The notes beneath the pieces were generated by a model. That model was given only the letters and a program-made list of their open reading frames with translations, was not told where the DNA came from and did not search any database. 64,000 nt of DNA from Pseudodesulfovibrio aespoeensis Aspo-2 (GTDB taxonomy: Bacteria; Desulfobacterota; Desulfovibrionia; Desulfovibrionales; Desulfovibrionaceae): contig NC_014844.1 of assembly GCF_000176915.2 (NCBI RefSeq), forward strand, positions 2,976,001 to 3,040,000, read 5' to 3'. The translations under genes and the position numbers were made by a program. Position 1 is the first letter of the stretch. The number at the start of each line of letters is the position of its first letter. Shown here in pieces: positions 7,329 through 15,610 of the stretch.

Positions 7329-9200
7329 ATGAAACTGAGAAACATCACCTTCATCAGCATCGCCGCCCTGACTCTTGTCTTTGTGGCCATCGAATCCTGG
7401 GTTTCGCAGTCCGTGGTCAAGCAGGGATTCGACACCCTGGAGCGGGAATTCGCGGTCGCCGATGCCAGAAGGGTCAGAAACGAGGTACTGCGCGAAATCG
7501 AAGCGCTCGGCACCTTCGTGTGGGACTGGTCCTCCTGGGACGACACCTACGATTTCGCCAGGACCGGCAACCCGGAATACATCGAGTCCAACCTGCCCAT
7601 TGAGACCTTTGACAACCAGTCGCTGAACGCGATTATCATCACGGACACCCAGGGCCGCCTCGTCTTTGGCCGCGCCCTGGACACCGAGCGAAACGACGAC
7701 ACCCCCATGCTTGAGCGGCTCATGGCAGCGGTCATGGAACGGCCCGCCAACGGGCAGGGAGAGATCAAGGGACTGCTGGCCGTGCCCGAAGGAATCCTGT
7801 TCTTCGCCCGCCGCGACATCCTCAACTCACAGGACCTGGGGCCGCCCGCCGGGCGCATGCTCATGGCCCGCCTGCTGACCGAGGAAACCCGGCAGGCCAT
7901 AGCCGAGCGGCTCGAACTCCCGGTTGAATTCTTCCCGGTCGCAGACGGCGACACCGGCTTGGCCCCGGTCACGCTGGAATCGCTCACCCACGGCGACGGG
8001 CTGTTCGTGGAGGAGCAGGACGCAGACATCATCAACGGCTACGCCCTGCTGCGCGATGCGGACGGCCAGCCCGCGCTTGTGGTCAAGGCGGTCCGGGAGC
8101 GCTCGATCTCCAGGCAGGGCCGCTCCGTGGCCAACCTCAACTTCATGATCCTGGCCGCAGTCCTGGTCGCCTTCAGCCTGCTCGTGTTCTACCTGCTGCA
8201 AAGCAAGGTGCTCTCCCGCATGGAGCGGCTCAACGCCGAGGTCAAGACACTGAACGGCAGCGGAGAGGTCACGGTCCAGGGCCGGGACGAAATCGCGGAG
8301 CTGAGCCGGAACATCAACGCCATGCTCCATCAGATCGACGAGAGCCGGACCGCGCTCCAGACCGCGCACGACGACCTGGAGCGCAAGGTCAGGGAGCGGA
8401 CCGCCGAGTTGGAAAAGGCCAACCGGGAACTCCAGTGGCTGGATCAGGCCAAGTCGCATTTTCTCTCCTCCACCTCCCACGAGCTGCGCACCCCGCTGAC
8501 CTCGATCCTCGGCTTTGTCAAGCTCATGGAACGGACCTTCAAGGAGACCTTTGAGCCAAGCCTCGCGGCCAGCGCCGAGCCGCCAGAAAAAATCGCCAAG
8601 CACCTGCAAAACTACAAGATCGTCAGGGCAGAGGCAGAGCGGCTGAGTCGGCTCATCAACGACCTGCTCGACTTCAGCAAGATCTCGGCAGGCAAGGTGG
8701 ACTGGCACGAAGACGAGGTAACCCCGGCGGAACTGGTGCGCGACGCGGGCGAGGCCATCGCCGGGCAACTGGGGGACAATCCGCAGGTGGAACTGACCAC
8801 CGACGTTGCCCCGGACCTGCCCACCCTGCGCGTGAGCCGCGACCGCATCCATCAGGTGTTGATCAACCTGCTGGGCAACGCGGCCAGGCACACCGAGAGC
8901 GGATACATCCGCATTGCCGCGCGCCGAAGCGGTGACGCCATCGAGTTCTCGGTCAGCGACACCGGCGTCGGCGTGCTGCTCGAGGACAGGGAGCGCATCT
9001 TCGAGGTTTTCTACCAATCCACCGGGGAGTACAGGGACGCGGGGCGCTCTGCCGGGACCGGCCTCGGGCTGGCCATCTGCAAGGAGATCGTCGAGCACTA
9101 CGGCGGTCGCATCCGTGTCGAATCCGAGCCGGGCAAGGGCAGTGTTTTCAGCTTCTCCCTGCCGATCTCGCGGCCGATCTCCCTGACTGTTCAGGCCTGA
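7329..9200 (+). CDS. Membrane sensor histidine kinase with CHASE4-type periplasmic domain
   Basis: The protein has 623 residues. A membrane span at about 6-26 is followed by a periplasmic region bearing the CHASE4 signature (WDWSSWDDTYDF). A second span comes at about 275-295, then a HAMP-like segment and a coiled coil (residues about 340-370, RERTAELEKANRELQ). The HisKA domain has phospho-acceptor His384 (SHELRTPL), and the HATPase domain shows N (LINLLGNAARHT), G1 (DTGVGV) and G2 (GTGLGLAICKEI) boxes. It should autophosphorylate in response to an unknown periplasmic cue. No response regulator gene is adjacent, so the partner is elsewhere. ATG at 7329 is used; the ribosome site is weak. No terminator is evident before the ribB promoter. 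Confidence 0.93.
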   Translation: MKLRNITFISIAALTLVFVAIESWVSQSVVKQGFDTLEREFAVADARRVRNEVLREIEALGTFVWDWSSWDDTYDFARTGNPEYIESNLPIETFDNQSLNAIIITDTQGRLVFGRALDTERNDDTPMLERLMAAVMERPANGQGEIKGLLAVPEGILFFARRDILNSQDLGPPAGRMLMARLLTEETRQAIAERLELPVEFFPVADGDTGLAPVTLESLTHGDGLFVEEQDADIINGYALLRDADGQPALVVKAVRERSISRQGRSVANLNFMILAAVLVAFSLLVFYLLQSKVLSRMERLNAEVKTLNGSGEVTVQGRDEIAELSRNINAMLHQIDESRTALQTAHDDLERKVRERTAELEKANRELQWLDQAKSHFLSSTSHELRTPLTSILGFVKLMERTFKETFEPSLAASAEPPEKIAKHLQNYKIVRAEAERLSRLINDLLDFSKISAGKVDWHEDEVTPAELVRDAGEAIAGQLGDNPQVELTTDVAPDLPTLRVSRDRIHQVLINLLGNAARHTESGYIRIAARRSGDAIEFSVSDTGVGVLLEDRERIFEVFYQSTGEYRDAGRSAGTGLGLAICKEIVEHYGGRIRVESEPGKGSVFSFSLPISRPISLTVQA

Positions 9201-9230
9201 CCCGCCCCCCTGTTTCCACTGGGCGCAGGC

Positions 9231-9259
9231 TTGACATGACGGACGATCTGGTCTTTCAT
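9231..9259 (+). promoter_or_regulatory. Sigma-70 promoter of the ribB transcript
   Basis: TTGACA at 9231-9236 and TTTCAT at 9254-9259 are separated by 17 nt. The predicted start near 9266 lies just ahead of the FMN riboswitch. Confidence 0.6.
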
Positions 9260-9269
9260 CACCCCACTT

Positions 9270-9412
9270 GTTCTCAGGGCGGGGTGAAAGTCCCCACCGG
9301 CGGTGATCCGGCCTTGGCCGGAAAGCCCGCGAGCGCTCCCCCGCGCGGGGGAGGTCAGCAGACCCGGTGCGACTCCGGGGCCGACGGTAACAGTCCGGAT
9401 GAAAGAGAATGA
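9270..9412 (+). promoter_or_regulatory. FMN riboswitch (RFN element)
   Basis: The conserved RFN blocks are present in order: TTCTCAGGGCGGGGTGAAAG, CCCACCGGCGGT, AGCCCGCGAGC, a variable GC-rich arm, GGTCAGCAGACCCGGTG, CGACGGT and AGTCCGGATGAAAGAGAA. The closing helix is TTCTC (9271-9275) with GAGAA (9405-9409). It binds FMN and lowers expression of the downstream gene, here ribB, as expected for riboflavin synthesis control. Confidence 0.97.
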
Positions 9413-9545
9413 GACAGTCCGCACCGTGGCCGCGCGCCTGCGCCCGGCCCACGTCTGCTCCCGTGTGTCCGCGTTTGTCTACGCCCGCATCCGGGAGACT
9501 GTCTTTCCTTGCGCCCTGATTCACCCAGACTCTTCAAGGAGTTCC

Positions 9546-10202
9546 ATGATGAATCAGTCCCTGCTCAGCCTGTTCGGCACCCCTGCCGAACGCGTCGAAA
9601 ACGCCCTGGCCGCCCTGCGCGACGGCCACGGCATCCTGGTCACCGACAACGAGGACCGGGAGAACGAAGGCGATCTCATCTTCGCCGCCCAGACCCTGAC
9701 CGAGGCCCAGATGGCCCTGCTCATCCGCGAGTGCAGCGGCATCGTCTGCCTGTGCCTGACCGACGAGAAGGCCCGCTCCCTGAACCTGCCCATGATGGTG
9801 GAGCACAATGACAGCCGCTATCAGACCGCCTTCACCATCTCCATCGAGGCCGCGCGCGGCGTGACCACCGGAGTGTCCGCCGCCGACCGCACGGCCACGG
9901 TCCTGGCCGCAGTGGCCGACAACGCCCTGCCCTCGGACCTGGCCAGCCCCGGCCATGTCTTCCCCCTGCGCGCCCGGCCCGGCGGCGTGCTGGAGCGCGG
10001 CGGCCACACCGAGGCCACCGTGGACATGGCCCGCATGGCCGGGCTCGCCCCCTGCGGCGTGCTCTGCGAGCTGACCAACCCGGACGGCACCATGGCCCGC
10101 CTGCCCGAGATCGTGGCCTTTGCGCACAAGCACGGCCTGCCCGTATGCACCGTGGCTGACATCGTCGCTTATCGACAAGCGCACGAAAAAGCCGCTGCCT
10201 GA
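9546..10202 (+). CDS. ribB: 3,4-dihydroxy-2-butanone-4-phosphate synthase
   Basis: The product has 218 residues, the size of monofunctional RibB, and converts ribulose 5-phosphate to the four-carbon unit of riboflavin plus formate. The acidic loop [10 protein letters not shown] near residue 35, the [13 protein letters not shown] segment and [13 protein letters not shown] are the metal- and substrate-binding motifs. AAGGAG lies upstream of two adjacent ATG codons at 9546 and 9549; either could serve. An open frame reaching back to 9303 crosses the riboswitch and is not part of the gene. There is no fused GTP cyclohydrolase II domain. The gene is single, ended by the terminator at 10222-10262. 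Confidence 0.97.
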   Translation: MMNQSLLSLFGTPAERVENALAALRDGHGILVTDNEDRENEGDLIFAAQTLTEAQMALLIRECSGIVCLCLTDEKARSLNLPMMVEHNDSRYQTAFTISIEAARGVTTGVSAADRTATVLAAVADNALPSDLASPGHVFPLRARPGGVLERGGHTEATVDMARMAGLAPCGVLCELTNPDGTMARLPEIVAFAHKHGLPVCTVADIVAYRQAHEKAAA

Positions 10203-10221
10203 CCTTTGACCATCACCTTTG

Positions 10222-10262
10222 AGAACAGGAGGCCCCGCATGACACGGGGCCTTCTTGTTCCC
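10222..10262 (+). terminator. Terminator after ribB
   Basis: GGCCCCG and CGGGGCC form the core stem, extended by further pairs including G-U, and followed by TTCTTGTTCC. It starts about 20 nt past the ribB stop. Confidence 0.75.
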
Positions 10263-10333
10263 GCTCCGGGAAGATGCGGTGTTCATGGCGGAATCGCCCC
10301 ATGGCGCAAGGCAGCCCTGGCCGCCACGGGCGG

Positions 10334-11491
10334 TCAATGAAACAGTCGGGCGCGGGAATCCTGGGGCAATTCTTCGACGAGTTCGCCGTATCGCGGCCCC
10401 TGGAGTGCCATGGCGGCCCGGAGCAGCAAGGGGGTGAGGTCCGGAGGGACCAATCGATCGGCGCAGTCGGGCGCGTGGCTGCACGGCGAGTCTGGCCGGA
10501 CACCCTCCATGGCCCGCCCGAGGGAATCGTGACCCCAGATGTTCACCCCCGCCCGCTCGCCCACGGCAGCCAGCGTGAGCATGGCCCGGAGGGCAAAACC
10601 GCTTGGCGCGGGCCTGCCGGAAATGGTCATGGCCGCCATGCGTTGGCAGGAACCCTCGACCGTGTCGCGGGCCAGGGCACCATCGCCGACAAAGAGGGCA
10701 AAGGCAGCCACCTGGGCGTCGCGCCACAGGCCGAGGCAGCCCTGGTCAGCGGCGGCCTGCCGCCCGAATTCGCTGCCACGCAGCCAGCGGAGAAACTCGC
10801 CAAACCATCCCTTGACCGCGCGGTCCACCGCCCTGCTCCAGGCCGGGGAGTCAGCGAGAAGGCACGCGGCCTCAACTGCGTCGATCAGGTCGCGGGCTTC
10901 GATGATGCCGGTATGGCTGCCGATATGGTTGCCGGTAATATCGGCGGGCCGGGCATGGGCATACGTCATGGCGGGCCGGGCGCGCGTCAGGGAGTCGCAG
11001 CACCACGCCCAGAGCAGGGCCGTGCCCTTGCCCGCGTAGTCGGCGTTGCCGGTCAGATGCCACGCCTGGGCCAGGGTCAGGCTGTCGCGCGCCATGCGGC
11101 GCAGGCGCAAGCGGTCGTATGTGTCGGCGCAGGGATCGCTGTCCTGAGCCGCATCCGGGGCCAGGGACCAGAAGTCGTGCAGATCGCCGCCGGGCGGGGG
11201 TCCGGGCTTGAGGACCACGGCCTGGGCCTGGGCGGCCATGGCCGCGTCCGCGTCCCGGATCAGGGCGCTCAGGGCGGGCATGAGCGCGGGATCGCCCGCC
11301 AGCACCTGCGCGCGTGTCCGGGCAAGGACTTCGGGTGAAAAGACGATGGTCGGCGGCTCGCCTGCCAAGCTTGCAACGGGCGCGGGCCAGGGGGCCAGGA
11401 GCGCGGCCAAGAACGCGGCCAAGAACGCTGTCAGACGCAGCAGGCCCGCAAGCCGGGCGCACGGGGCGCGAGACCGGCCCGCCACGCTCAT
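10334..11491 (-). CDS. Secreted alginate-lyase-like protein
   Basis: The protein has 385 residues with an N-terminal membrane or signal segment (about 15-40, rich in L, A and F) before EPPTIVFSPEVLART. The body resembles the Alginate_lyase (PF05426) alpha/alpha fold: LAQAWHLTGNADYAGKGTALLWAW, then NHIGSHTGIIEARDLIDAV, where family catalytic Asn/His residues occur, then the DAQVAAF helix. Such enzymes cleave uronic-acid polysaccharides in the periplasm, though many family members are uncharacterised and the substrate here is unknown. Its ATG overlaps the acetyltransferase stop (ATGA), so it is the last gene of a coupled four-gene operon with two ABC permeases. No clear terminator follows. Confidence 0.65.
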   Translation of the reverse strand: MSVAGRSRAPCARLAGLLRLTAFLAAFLAALLAPWPAPVASLAGEPPTIVFSPEVLARTRAQVLAGDPALMPALSALIRDADAAMAAQAQAVVLKPGPPPGGDLHDFWSLAPDAAQDSDPCADTYDRLRLRRMARDSLTLAQAWHLTGNADYAGKGTALLWAWCCDSLTRARPAMTYAHARPADITGNHIGSHTGIIEARDLIDAVEAACLLADSPAWSRAVDRAVKGWFGEFLRWLRGSEFGRQAAADQGCLGLWRDAQVAAFALFVGDGALARDTVEGSCQRMAAMTISGRPAPSGFALRAMLTLAAVGERAGVNIWGHDSLGRAMEGVRPDSPCSHAPDCADRLVPPDLTPLLLRAAMALQGPRYGELVEELPQDSRARLFH

Positions 11492-11979
11492 CCCTTGAGC
11501 TTGGTGACCATCTTGAGCATGGTGTAGACCTTGACCGGCCCGCCGGGCACGTTGCGCGAGTCAAAGCTCGACGCCCGGCGAAAGCGCAGTTTTCCGAAGA
11601 ACTCCAGCGCGTCCGGGTTGGCCTCGTAGCAGTACAGGGTGATGGTGGGAAAGCCCATGGCCCGGAACTCGGACTCGATCCAGTGGATCAGGGCGCGGCC
11701 CACCCCCTGCCGCTGGTAGATGGGGTCCACCCACAGCTCGGTGATGGTGTTGTCCGAGTACATGACGAAGCCGACCACGCGGCCCATGATCTCGGCCACC
11801 CCGGCCCGGCTCAGGCTGGTGCGCACTGTGCGCTCGGCCATGTTGCCGTCGTACCACTCGCGCACGTACTGCTCGGGCATGAAGGTGGCGTAGCTCTGGG
11901 CAAAGGCGTCGCGCATGATCTGTTCCATGACAAAGACATCGTTCTGGGTCGCAGGGCGGGTGTAGGGAGGGATGCTCAT
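11488..11979 (-). CDS. GNAT family N-acetyltransferase
   Basis: The protein has 163 residues with the GNAT core. The central strand carries GRVVGFVMYSDNTITELWVDP, followed by the acetyl-CoA pyrophosphate loop YQRQGVGRALI (Q/RxxGxG/A) and the C-terminal strand around TLYCYEANPDALEFFGKLRF, a typical motif for small-molecule or peptide N-acetyltransferases. The acceptor cannot be predicted. Its start overlaps the permease stop and its stop overlaps the next gene, both by 4 nt, which suggests translational coupling. Confidence 0.9.
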   Translation of the reverse strand: MSIPPYTRPATQNDVFVMEQIMRDAFAQSYATFMPEQYVREWYDGNMAERTVRTSLSRAGVAEIMGRVVGFVMYSDNTITELWVDPIYQRQGVGRALIHWIESEFRAMGFPTITLYCYEANPDALEFFGKLRFRRASSFDSRNVPGGPVKVYTMLKMVTKLKG

Positions 11980-12839
11980 TGTTTCAGCCTCGGATCAAGC
12001 AAATCCCGCAGGGATTCGCCAAGCAGGTTGTAGCCCAGGACCGTGACGAGGATGGCCAGGCCGGGAAAGACCGACAGCCACCACGCAATGCCCAGCACTT
12101 CCTTGCCCTCAAGGAGCATGTTGCCCCAGGAGGCATCGGGCGGCTGGACGCCCAGGCCGAGAAAGGAGAGGGAGGATTCCGTCAAGATCGCCCCGGCCAC
12201 GCCCAGGGTGGCCGAGACCAGCACCGGGGCCAGGGCATTGGGCAGGATGTGGCGCAGGATGATGCGGCTTGACCCGGCCCCGGCGGCGCGGGCGGCCAGC
12301 ACATAGTCGCGCTCGCGTATGGTCAGGGTCTCGGCGCGCACCAGCCGGGCCACGCCCATCCAGCCCGTCAGGCCGATGACCACCATGATGTTGGTCAGGC
12401 TCGGCTCCAGAAAGGCGATGACCGCCAGGATCAGGAAAAACGACGGGAAGCAGAGCATGACATCCACCCCGCGCATGATGATCTCGTCGGCCAGCCGTCC
12501 GAAGTAGCCAGCCACCAGCCCGAGGACCAGCCCGATGGACGTGGCGATGCCAACGGCCACGAACCCCACCCACAGCGAGACGCGCCCGCCGAACAGGATG
12601 CGCGAGAACACGTCGCGGCCCAGGGCGTCGGTGCCCATCAGGTGCGCGGCGCTGGGAGCCCTGAGCAGGGCGTCCACATTGATCAGGTCCGGATTATAGG
12701 GGGCCACCCACGGGGCGAGCAGCGCGCCCAGCGACATCAGCCCGACGATGAGCCCGCCCGCCGCCAGCAGGGCGTGGCGCGACCAGGGCGAGGGCCGTTT
12801 CAGGGGGCGTCGTTTCCGGATGCGGGCGGGCAGGGTCAT
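11976..12839 (-). CDS. ABC transporter permease, peptide/nickel (DppC/OppC) type
   Basis: The protein has 287 residues. A basic N-terminus (RIRKRRPLKRPS) is followed by a first span (about 25-47) and the OppC-type periplasmic loop with LMGTDALGRDVFSRILFGGRVSL. The BPD_transp_1 core has five spans, and the EAA loop (about residues 175-200, AARAAGAGSSRIILRHILPNA) contacts the ATPase. It should pair with the preceding DppB-type permease in the inner membrane. Neither a binding protein nor ATPase genes are present nearby, so the transporter must be completed by proteins encoded elsewhere. Confidence 0.93.
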   Translation of the reverse strand: MTLPARIRKRRPLKRPSPWSRHALLAAGGLIVGLMSLGALLAPWVAPYNPDLINVDALLRAPSAAHLMGTDALGRDVFSRILFGGRVSLWVGFVAVGIATSIGLVLGLVAGYFGRLADEIIMRGVDVMLCFPSFFLILAVIAFLEPSLTNIMVVIGLTGWMGVARLVRAETLTIRERDYVLAARAAGAGSSRIILRHILPNALAPVLVSATLGVAGAILTESSLSFLGLGVQPPDASWGNMLLEGKEVLGIAWWLSVFPGLAILVTVLGYNLLGESLRDLLDPRLKQ

Positions 12840-13834
12840 CGCTCGCGCCCTCCACCCAGGCGCACGCGCGGGTCGGCCAGCCCGTAGCCCATGTCTGCCA
12901 GCAGGTTGCCCGCCAGGGTCAGCACCGCGCCCAGCACGAGGCTGCCCATGATCAGCGGGTAGTCGCGGGCCATGACCGCCTGATAAAAGAGCTGGCCCAG
13001 TCCGGGCAGGGCAAAGATGGATTCGATGATCACCGAGCCGCCGATAAGGGCAGGCACCGACAGGCCGAGGATGGTGATGACCGGCATGAGCGCGTTCCTG
13101 AGCGCATGCTTGAAGAGCACCACCCGGCTGGGCAGCCCCTTGGCCCGCGCGGTCATGATGTAGTCCTGGCGCAGCACCTCAAGCATGGAGGAGCGCATGA
13201 AGCGGGACATGCCCGCCCAGGAGCCGGAGGTGTAGATGAAGACCGGCAGGATGAGGTGTTTGATGACGTCCCAGACCTTTTGCGGCCCGGACATGGTCTC
13301 GTACCCCATGGACGTGAGCCCGGAGATGGGCAGGATGGGCCAGGCGATGCCGAGCCAGAGCATGAGCAGCAGCGCCAGCCAGAAGCCGGGCATGGCAAAG
13401 CCGATGAAGACCACCACCGTGGAGAGTCTGTCAAAGGTGCCGCCCCGCCACCACGCCGCGGCCACGCCGATGGGCACGGCAATGAGCAGGGTCAGGACCA
13501 GCGAGGCCACGTTCATGCCAAAGGTGAGCGGCAGCCGCTCCTTGATCTTGTCCCACACGGGCCGGTGGTCGCCGGACATGGACTGGCCGAAGTCGAGCCG
13601 CACCAGCCGCGATATCCAGCTGGCGTACTGGATGTGCAGGGGCTGGTCGAGGCCGTAGAGTTTTTCGAGCTGGGCACGGGCTTCCATGCCCGCCTCGGGA
13701 TTGAGCGTGGTCTGCAAATCCGTGGGCGAGCCGGGCGCAAGGTGGATGACCCAGAAGCTGATGACCGTGATGCCCAGAAAGACCACGCCCACCCAGATGA
13801 GTTTGATGAAAATCCGCTTGAGTATCTGGGCCAT
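12836..13834 (-). CDS. ABC transporter permease, peptide/nickel (DppB/OppB) type
   Basis: The protein has 332 residues with the typical DppB plan: an N-terminal span (about 10-30), a periplasmic loop containing LDQPLHIQYASWISRLVRLDFGQSM, five further spans and the EAA loop (ARAKGLPSRVVLFKHALRNALMPV). It ends GYGLADPRVRLG, the usual family terminus. It is first in the operon; AAGGA precedes the ATG. It is inferred to import short peptides or a similar solute together with the DppC-type protein whose gene overlaps it by 4 nt. Confidence 0.93.
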   Translation of the reverse strand: MAQILKRIFIKLIWVGVVFLGITVISFWVIHLAPGSPTDLQTTLNPEAGMEARAQLEKLYGLDQPLHIQYASWISRLVRLDFGQSMSGDHRPVWDKIKERLPLTFGMNVASLVLTLLIAVPIGVAAAWWRGGTFDRLSTVVVFIGFAMPGFWLALLLMLWLGIAWPILPISGLTSMGYETMSGPQKVWDVIKHLILPVFIYTSGSWAGMSRFMRSSMLEVLRQDYIMTARAKGLPSRVVLFKHALRNALMPVITILGLSVPALIGGSVIIESIFALPGLGQLFYQAVMARDYPLIMGSLVLGAVLTLAGNLLADMGYGLADPRVRLGGGRER

Positions 13835-13937
13835 TGATCGTCCTTGTCGTTCCTGTCCTGCTCCCTACTTACTGCAAGAAGCCAGTCGAATCAATGAACA
13901 CCGCCCACAATAATCCGGCCCCCAGCCCTATTTCCGA

Positions 13938-13966
13938 TTGACATCCGCCGCCCCCTTGGCTAATTA
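13938..13966 (+). promoter_or_regulatory. Promoter of tRNA-Ala
   Basis: TTGACA at 13938-13943 and TAATTA at 13961-13966 have 17-nt spacing. The predicted start is about 10 nt upstream of the mature tRNA. Confidence 0.7.
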
Positions 13967-13984
13967 CCCTCCACCCAACAGCGT

Positions 13985-14060
<76 letters not shown>

Positions 14061-14070
14061 CAAGAAAGTT

Positions 14071-14105
14071 AAGGGTTTCAAGTAAATACTTGGAACCCTT
14101 TTTTC
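14071..14105 (+). terminator. Terminator after tRNA-Ala
   Basis: AAGGGTTTCAAGT and ACTTGGAACCCTT form a long stem around AAAT with one mismatch, followed by a T-run ending TTTTTT. Confidence 0.9.
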
Positions 14106-14387
14106 GTGCCTGATGGCGGATTTCAGGAAAATGTCCGCTCTGTGTCCGCCGCTTCCGACGGGGTTGTAAGCTGACACCCGCCCGGAACACCCCTGTAGGG
14201 GGACACTTAACTTGAGAAGGTAGGAAGTGCCGGGGGAATCTGGCACAGGCTCCCCAAGTTCATGCTGGGCTGCGATGTCGGCTTCACCATGATTCGATAT
14301 CGCCACCATTGATCCGGCTGAAGGTTTGCCGTAGGTTGCAGGAAACTTTGATGGTTGCGAAATTTCTGCAAGGCCGGAGGCCGCTTT
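14106..14387. other. Spacer between tRNA-Ala and the deacetylase gene
   Basis: No gene is supported. The bases GTCCGC near 14130-14145 recur in short repeats (TGTCCGC twice). Sequence next to the 3' end of a tRNA gene is a common place for integration scars, but no copy of the tRNA end is found elsewhere in the window, so there is no proof of one. Confidence 0.3.
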
Positions 14388-15416
14388 ATGGTTGCGTTTC
14401 GATTTTCACTGCCCCTCCTGTTGGCGGTCATCCTGCTGGCTGGCGGCTGCGCCTCCAGGAAGACCGCGCCCGCGACCCATGGCTCGATAGCCCTGCTGCA
14501 CGCCCTCTGGTTCGACGAGCAGTTGGCCGGGGCCGACAGCGATCTGGCGCGCGCCACGCTGCCCGAGCCGGACCTGCGTCCACCGCTTCGCACCACGCCT
14601 GTGCGCGCGCTGCCCCCGATTACGCCGGAGCGCAGGCAGGTCATCACCTGCGTGACGCCGCGGGACGGACGCAAGGTGGTGGCCCTGACCTTTGACCTGT
14701 GCGAGCGTGCGCCGCATCTGGCGGGATATCAGAAGGACATCGTCAACTTCCTGCGCAGCCAGGGCGTGAAGGCGACTTTTTTCGCAGGCGGAAAATGGAT
14801 GCGCAGCCACCCGGATAAGACGCTGCAACTGATGGCCGACCCGCTTTTCGAGCTGGGCAATCACGCCTGGACACACGGCAATCTGGCCCTGATGGACGAG
14901 GACGAGGTGCGCCAGCAGATGGACTGGACGCAGGCCCAGTACGAGTTGCTTTACGAATCGCTGAAGGCGCGCGCGCAAGAGCGCGGCCTGGGCCATGCGA
15001 TGAACACGGTGCCACAGTCCCTGCGCCTGATGCGGCTGCCCTATGGCCGCAACAACGCCCGGACCGGCGACCTGCTGGCTTCCATGGGGCTGCCCATGAT
15101 CCAGTGGTCGGTGGAGGGCGAGCAGGATGAACTTGAGCGCACCGTGGACCAGCTGGTGGAGTGGAACCTGGGCAAGGTGCGGCCCGGCGCCATCATCCTG
15201 ATGCACGCCAACGCCGTGCCGCAGAAGACGCACCTGCTGGTGCCCCGGCTGGTGCCGGAGCTGCGAAAGCGTGGCTACGAGTTCGTCACCGTGAGCGAAC
15301 TGCTCGAAATGGGACCGGCAGTGACCGTGACCGACGGCTATTTCGACAAGCCGGGCGACAATCTCTACGTGGACGATCTCTTCGGCGGCAAGGGCACCCT
15401 TGGCCGGGTGCGGTAG
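14388..15416 (+). CDS. Lipoprotein polysaccharide deacetylase (NodB-like, CE4)
   Basis: The protein has 342 residues. A type II signal peptide ends in the lipobox LAGGC, so the mature protein starts at Cys about 21 and is membrane-anchored. The NodB domain (about 95-320) shows motif 1 as LTFDLCE (Asp kept, the usual TFDDG altered), motif 2 as NHAWTHGN (the two metal-binding histidines) and motif 3 as RLPYGRNN. IILMHAN is close to the motif 5 histidine. It probably removes acetyl groups from envelope or exported polysaccharide; substrate unknown. ATG at 14388 is chosen for its GGAGG upstream and the good signal peptide. The last 31 nt of the gene are repeated 0.9 kb downstream (see the direct repeats). 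Confidence 0.85.
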   Translation: MVAFRFSLPLLLAVILLAGGCASRKTAPATHGSIALLHALWFDEQLAGADSDLARATLPEPDLRPPLRTTPVRALPPITPERRQVITCVTPRDGRKVVALTFDLCERAPHLAGYQKDIVNFLRSQGVKATFFAGGKWMRSHPDKTLQLMADPLFELGNHAWTHGNLALMDEDEVRQQMDWTQAQYELLYESLKARAQERGLGHAMNTVPQSLRLMRLPYGRNNARTGDLLASMGLPMIQWSVEGEQDELERTVDQLVEWNLGKVRPGAIILMHANAVPQKTHLLVPRLVPELRKRGYEFVTVSELLEMGPAVTVTDGYFDKPGDNLYVDDLFGGKGTLGRVR

Positions 15417-15419
15417 CCG
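15386..15419 (+). repeat. 34-bp direct repeat, copy 1 (3' end of deacetylase gene)
   Basis: The sequence starting CGGCAAGGGCACCCTTGG and ending GGTAGCCG is identical, over 34 bp, to 16300-16333. It covers the last codons and stop of the deacetylase gene. A further imperfect match (GCATGCGACCGCAACCGGGGC compared with GCATTCGACCGCATCCGGGGC in pieces) follows both copies. Confidence 0.95.
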
Positions 15420-15582
15420 GGTGCAATAGCCGGGCGCATGCGACCGCAACCGGGGCCTATCGCCCAACAAACCTTCTCCCCCCAATTACACCACGAGTTG
15501 CGACGCTACCGAAACAGGCACCGATGCTATTAGGATTGGCGTCTCACATTTTTGAGTCGAAATTATTCGGGGAAGGTGCTAC

Positions 15583-15606
15583 AGCCTCACTATTCAAAGT
15601 GAGGCT
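15583..15606 (+). promoter_or_regulatory. Hairpin covering the ribosome site of the next gene
   Basis: AGCCTCACT (15583-15591) and AGTGAGGCT (15598-15606) form a perfect 9-bp stem with a 6-nt loop. The 3' arm contains GAGG, the only Shine-Dalgarno for the ATG at 15611, so translation could be held back unless the stem is opened. Confidence 0.6.
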
Positions 15607-15610
15607 ACAC

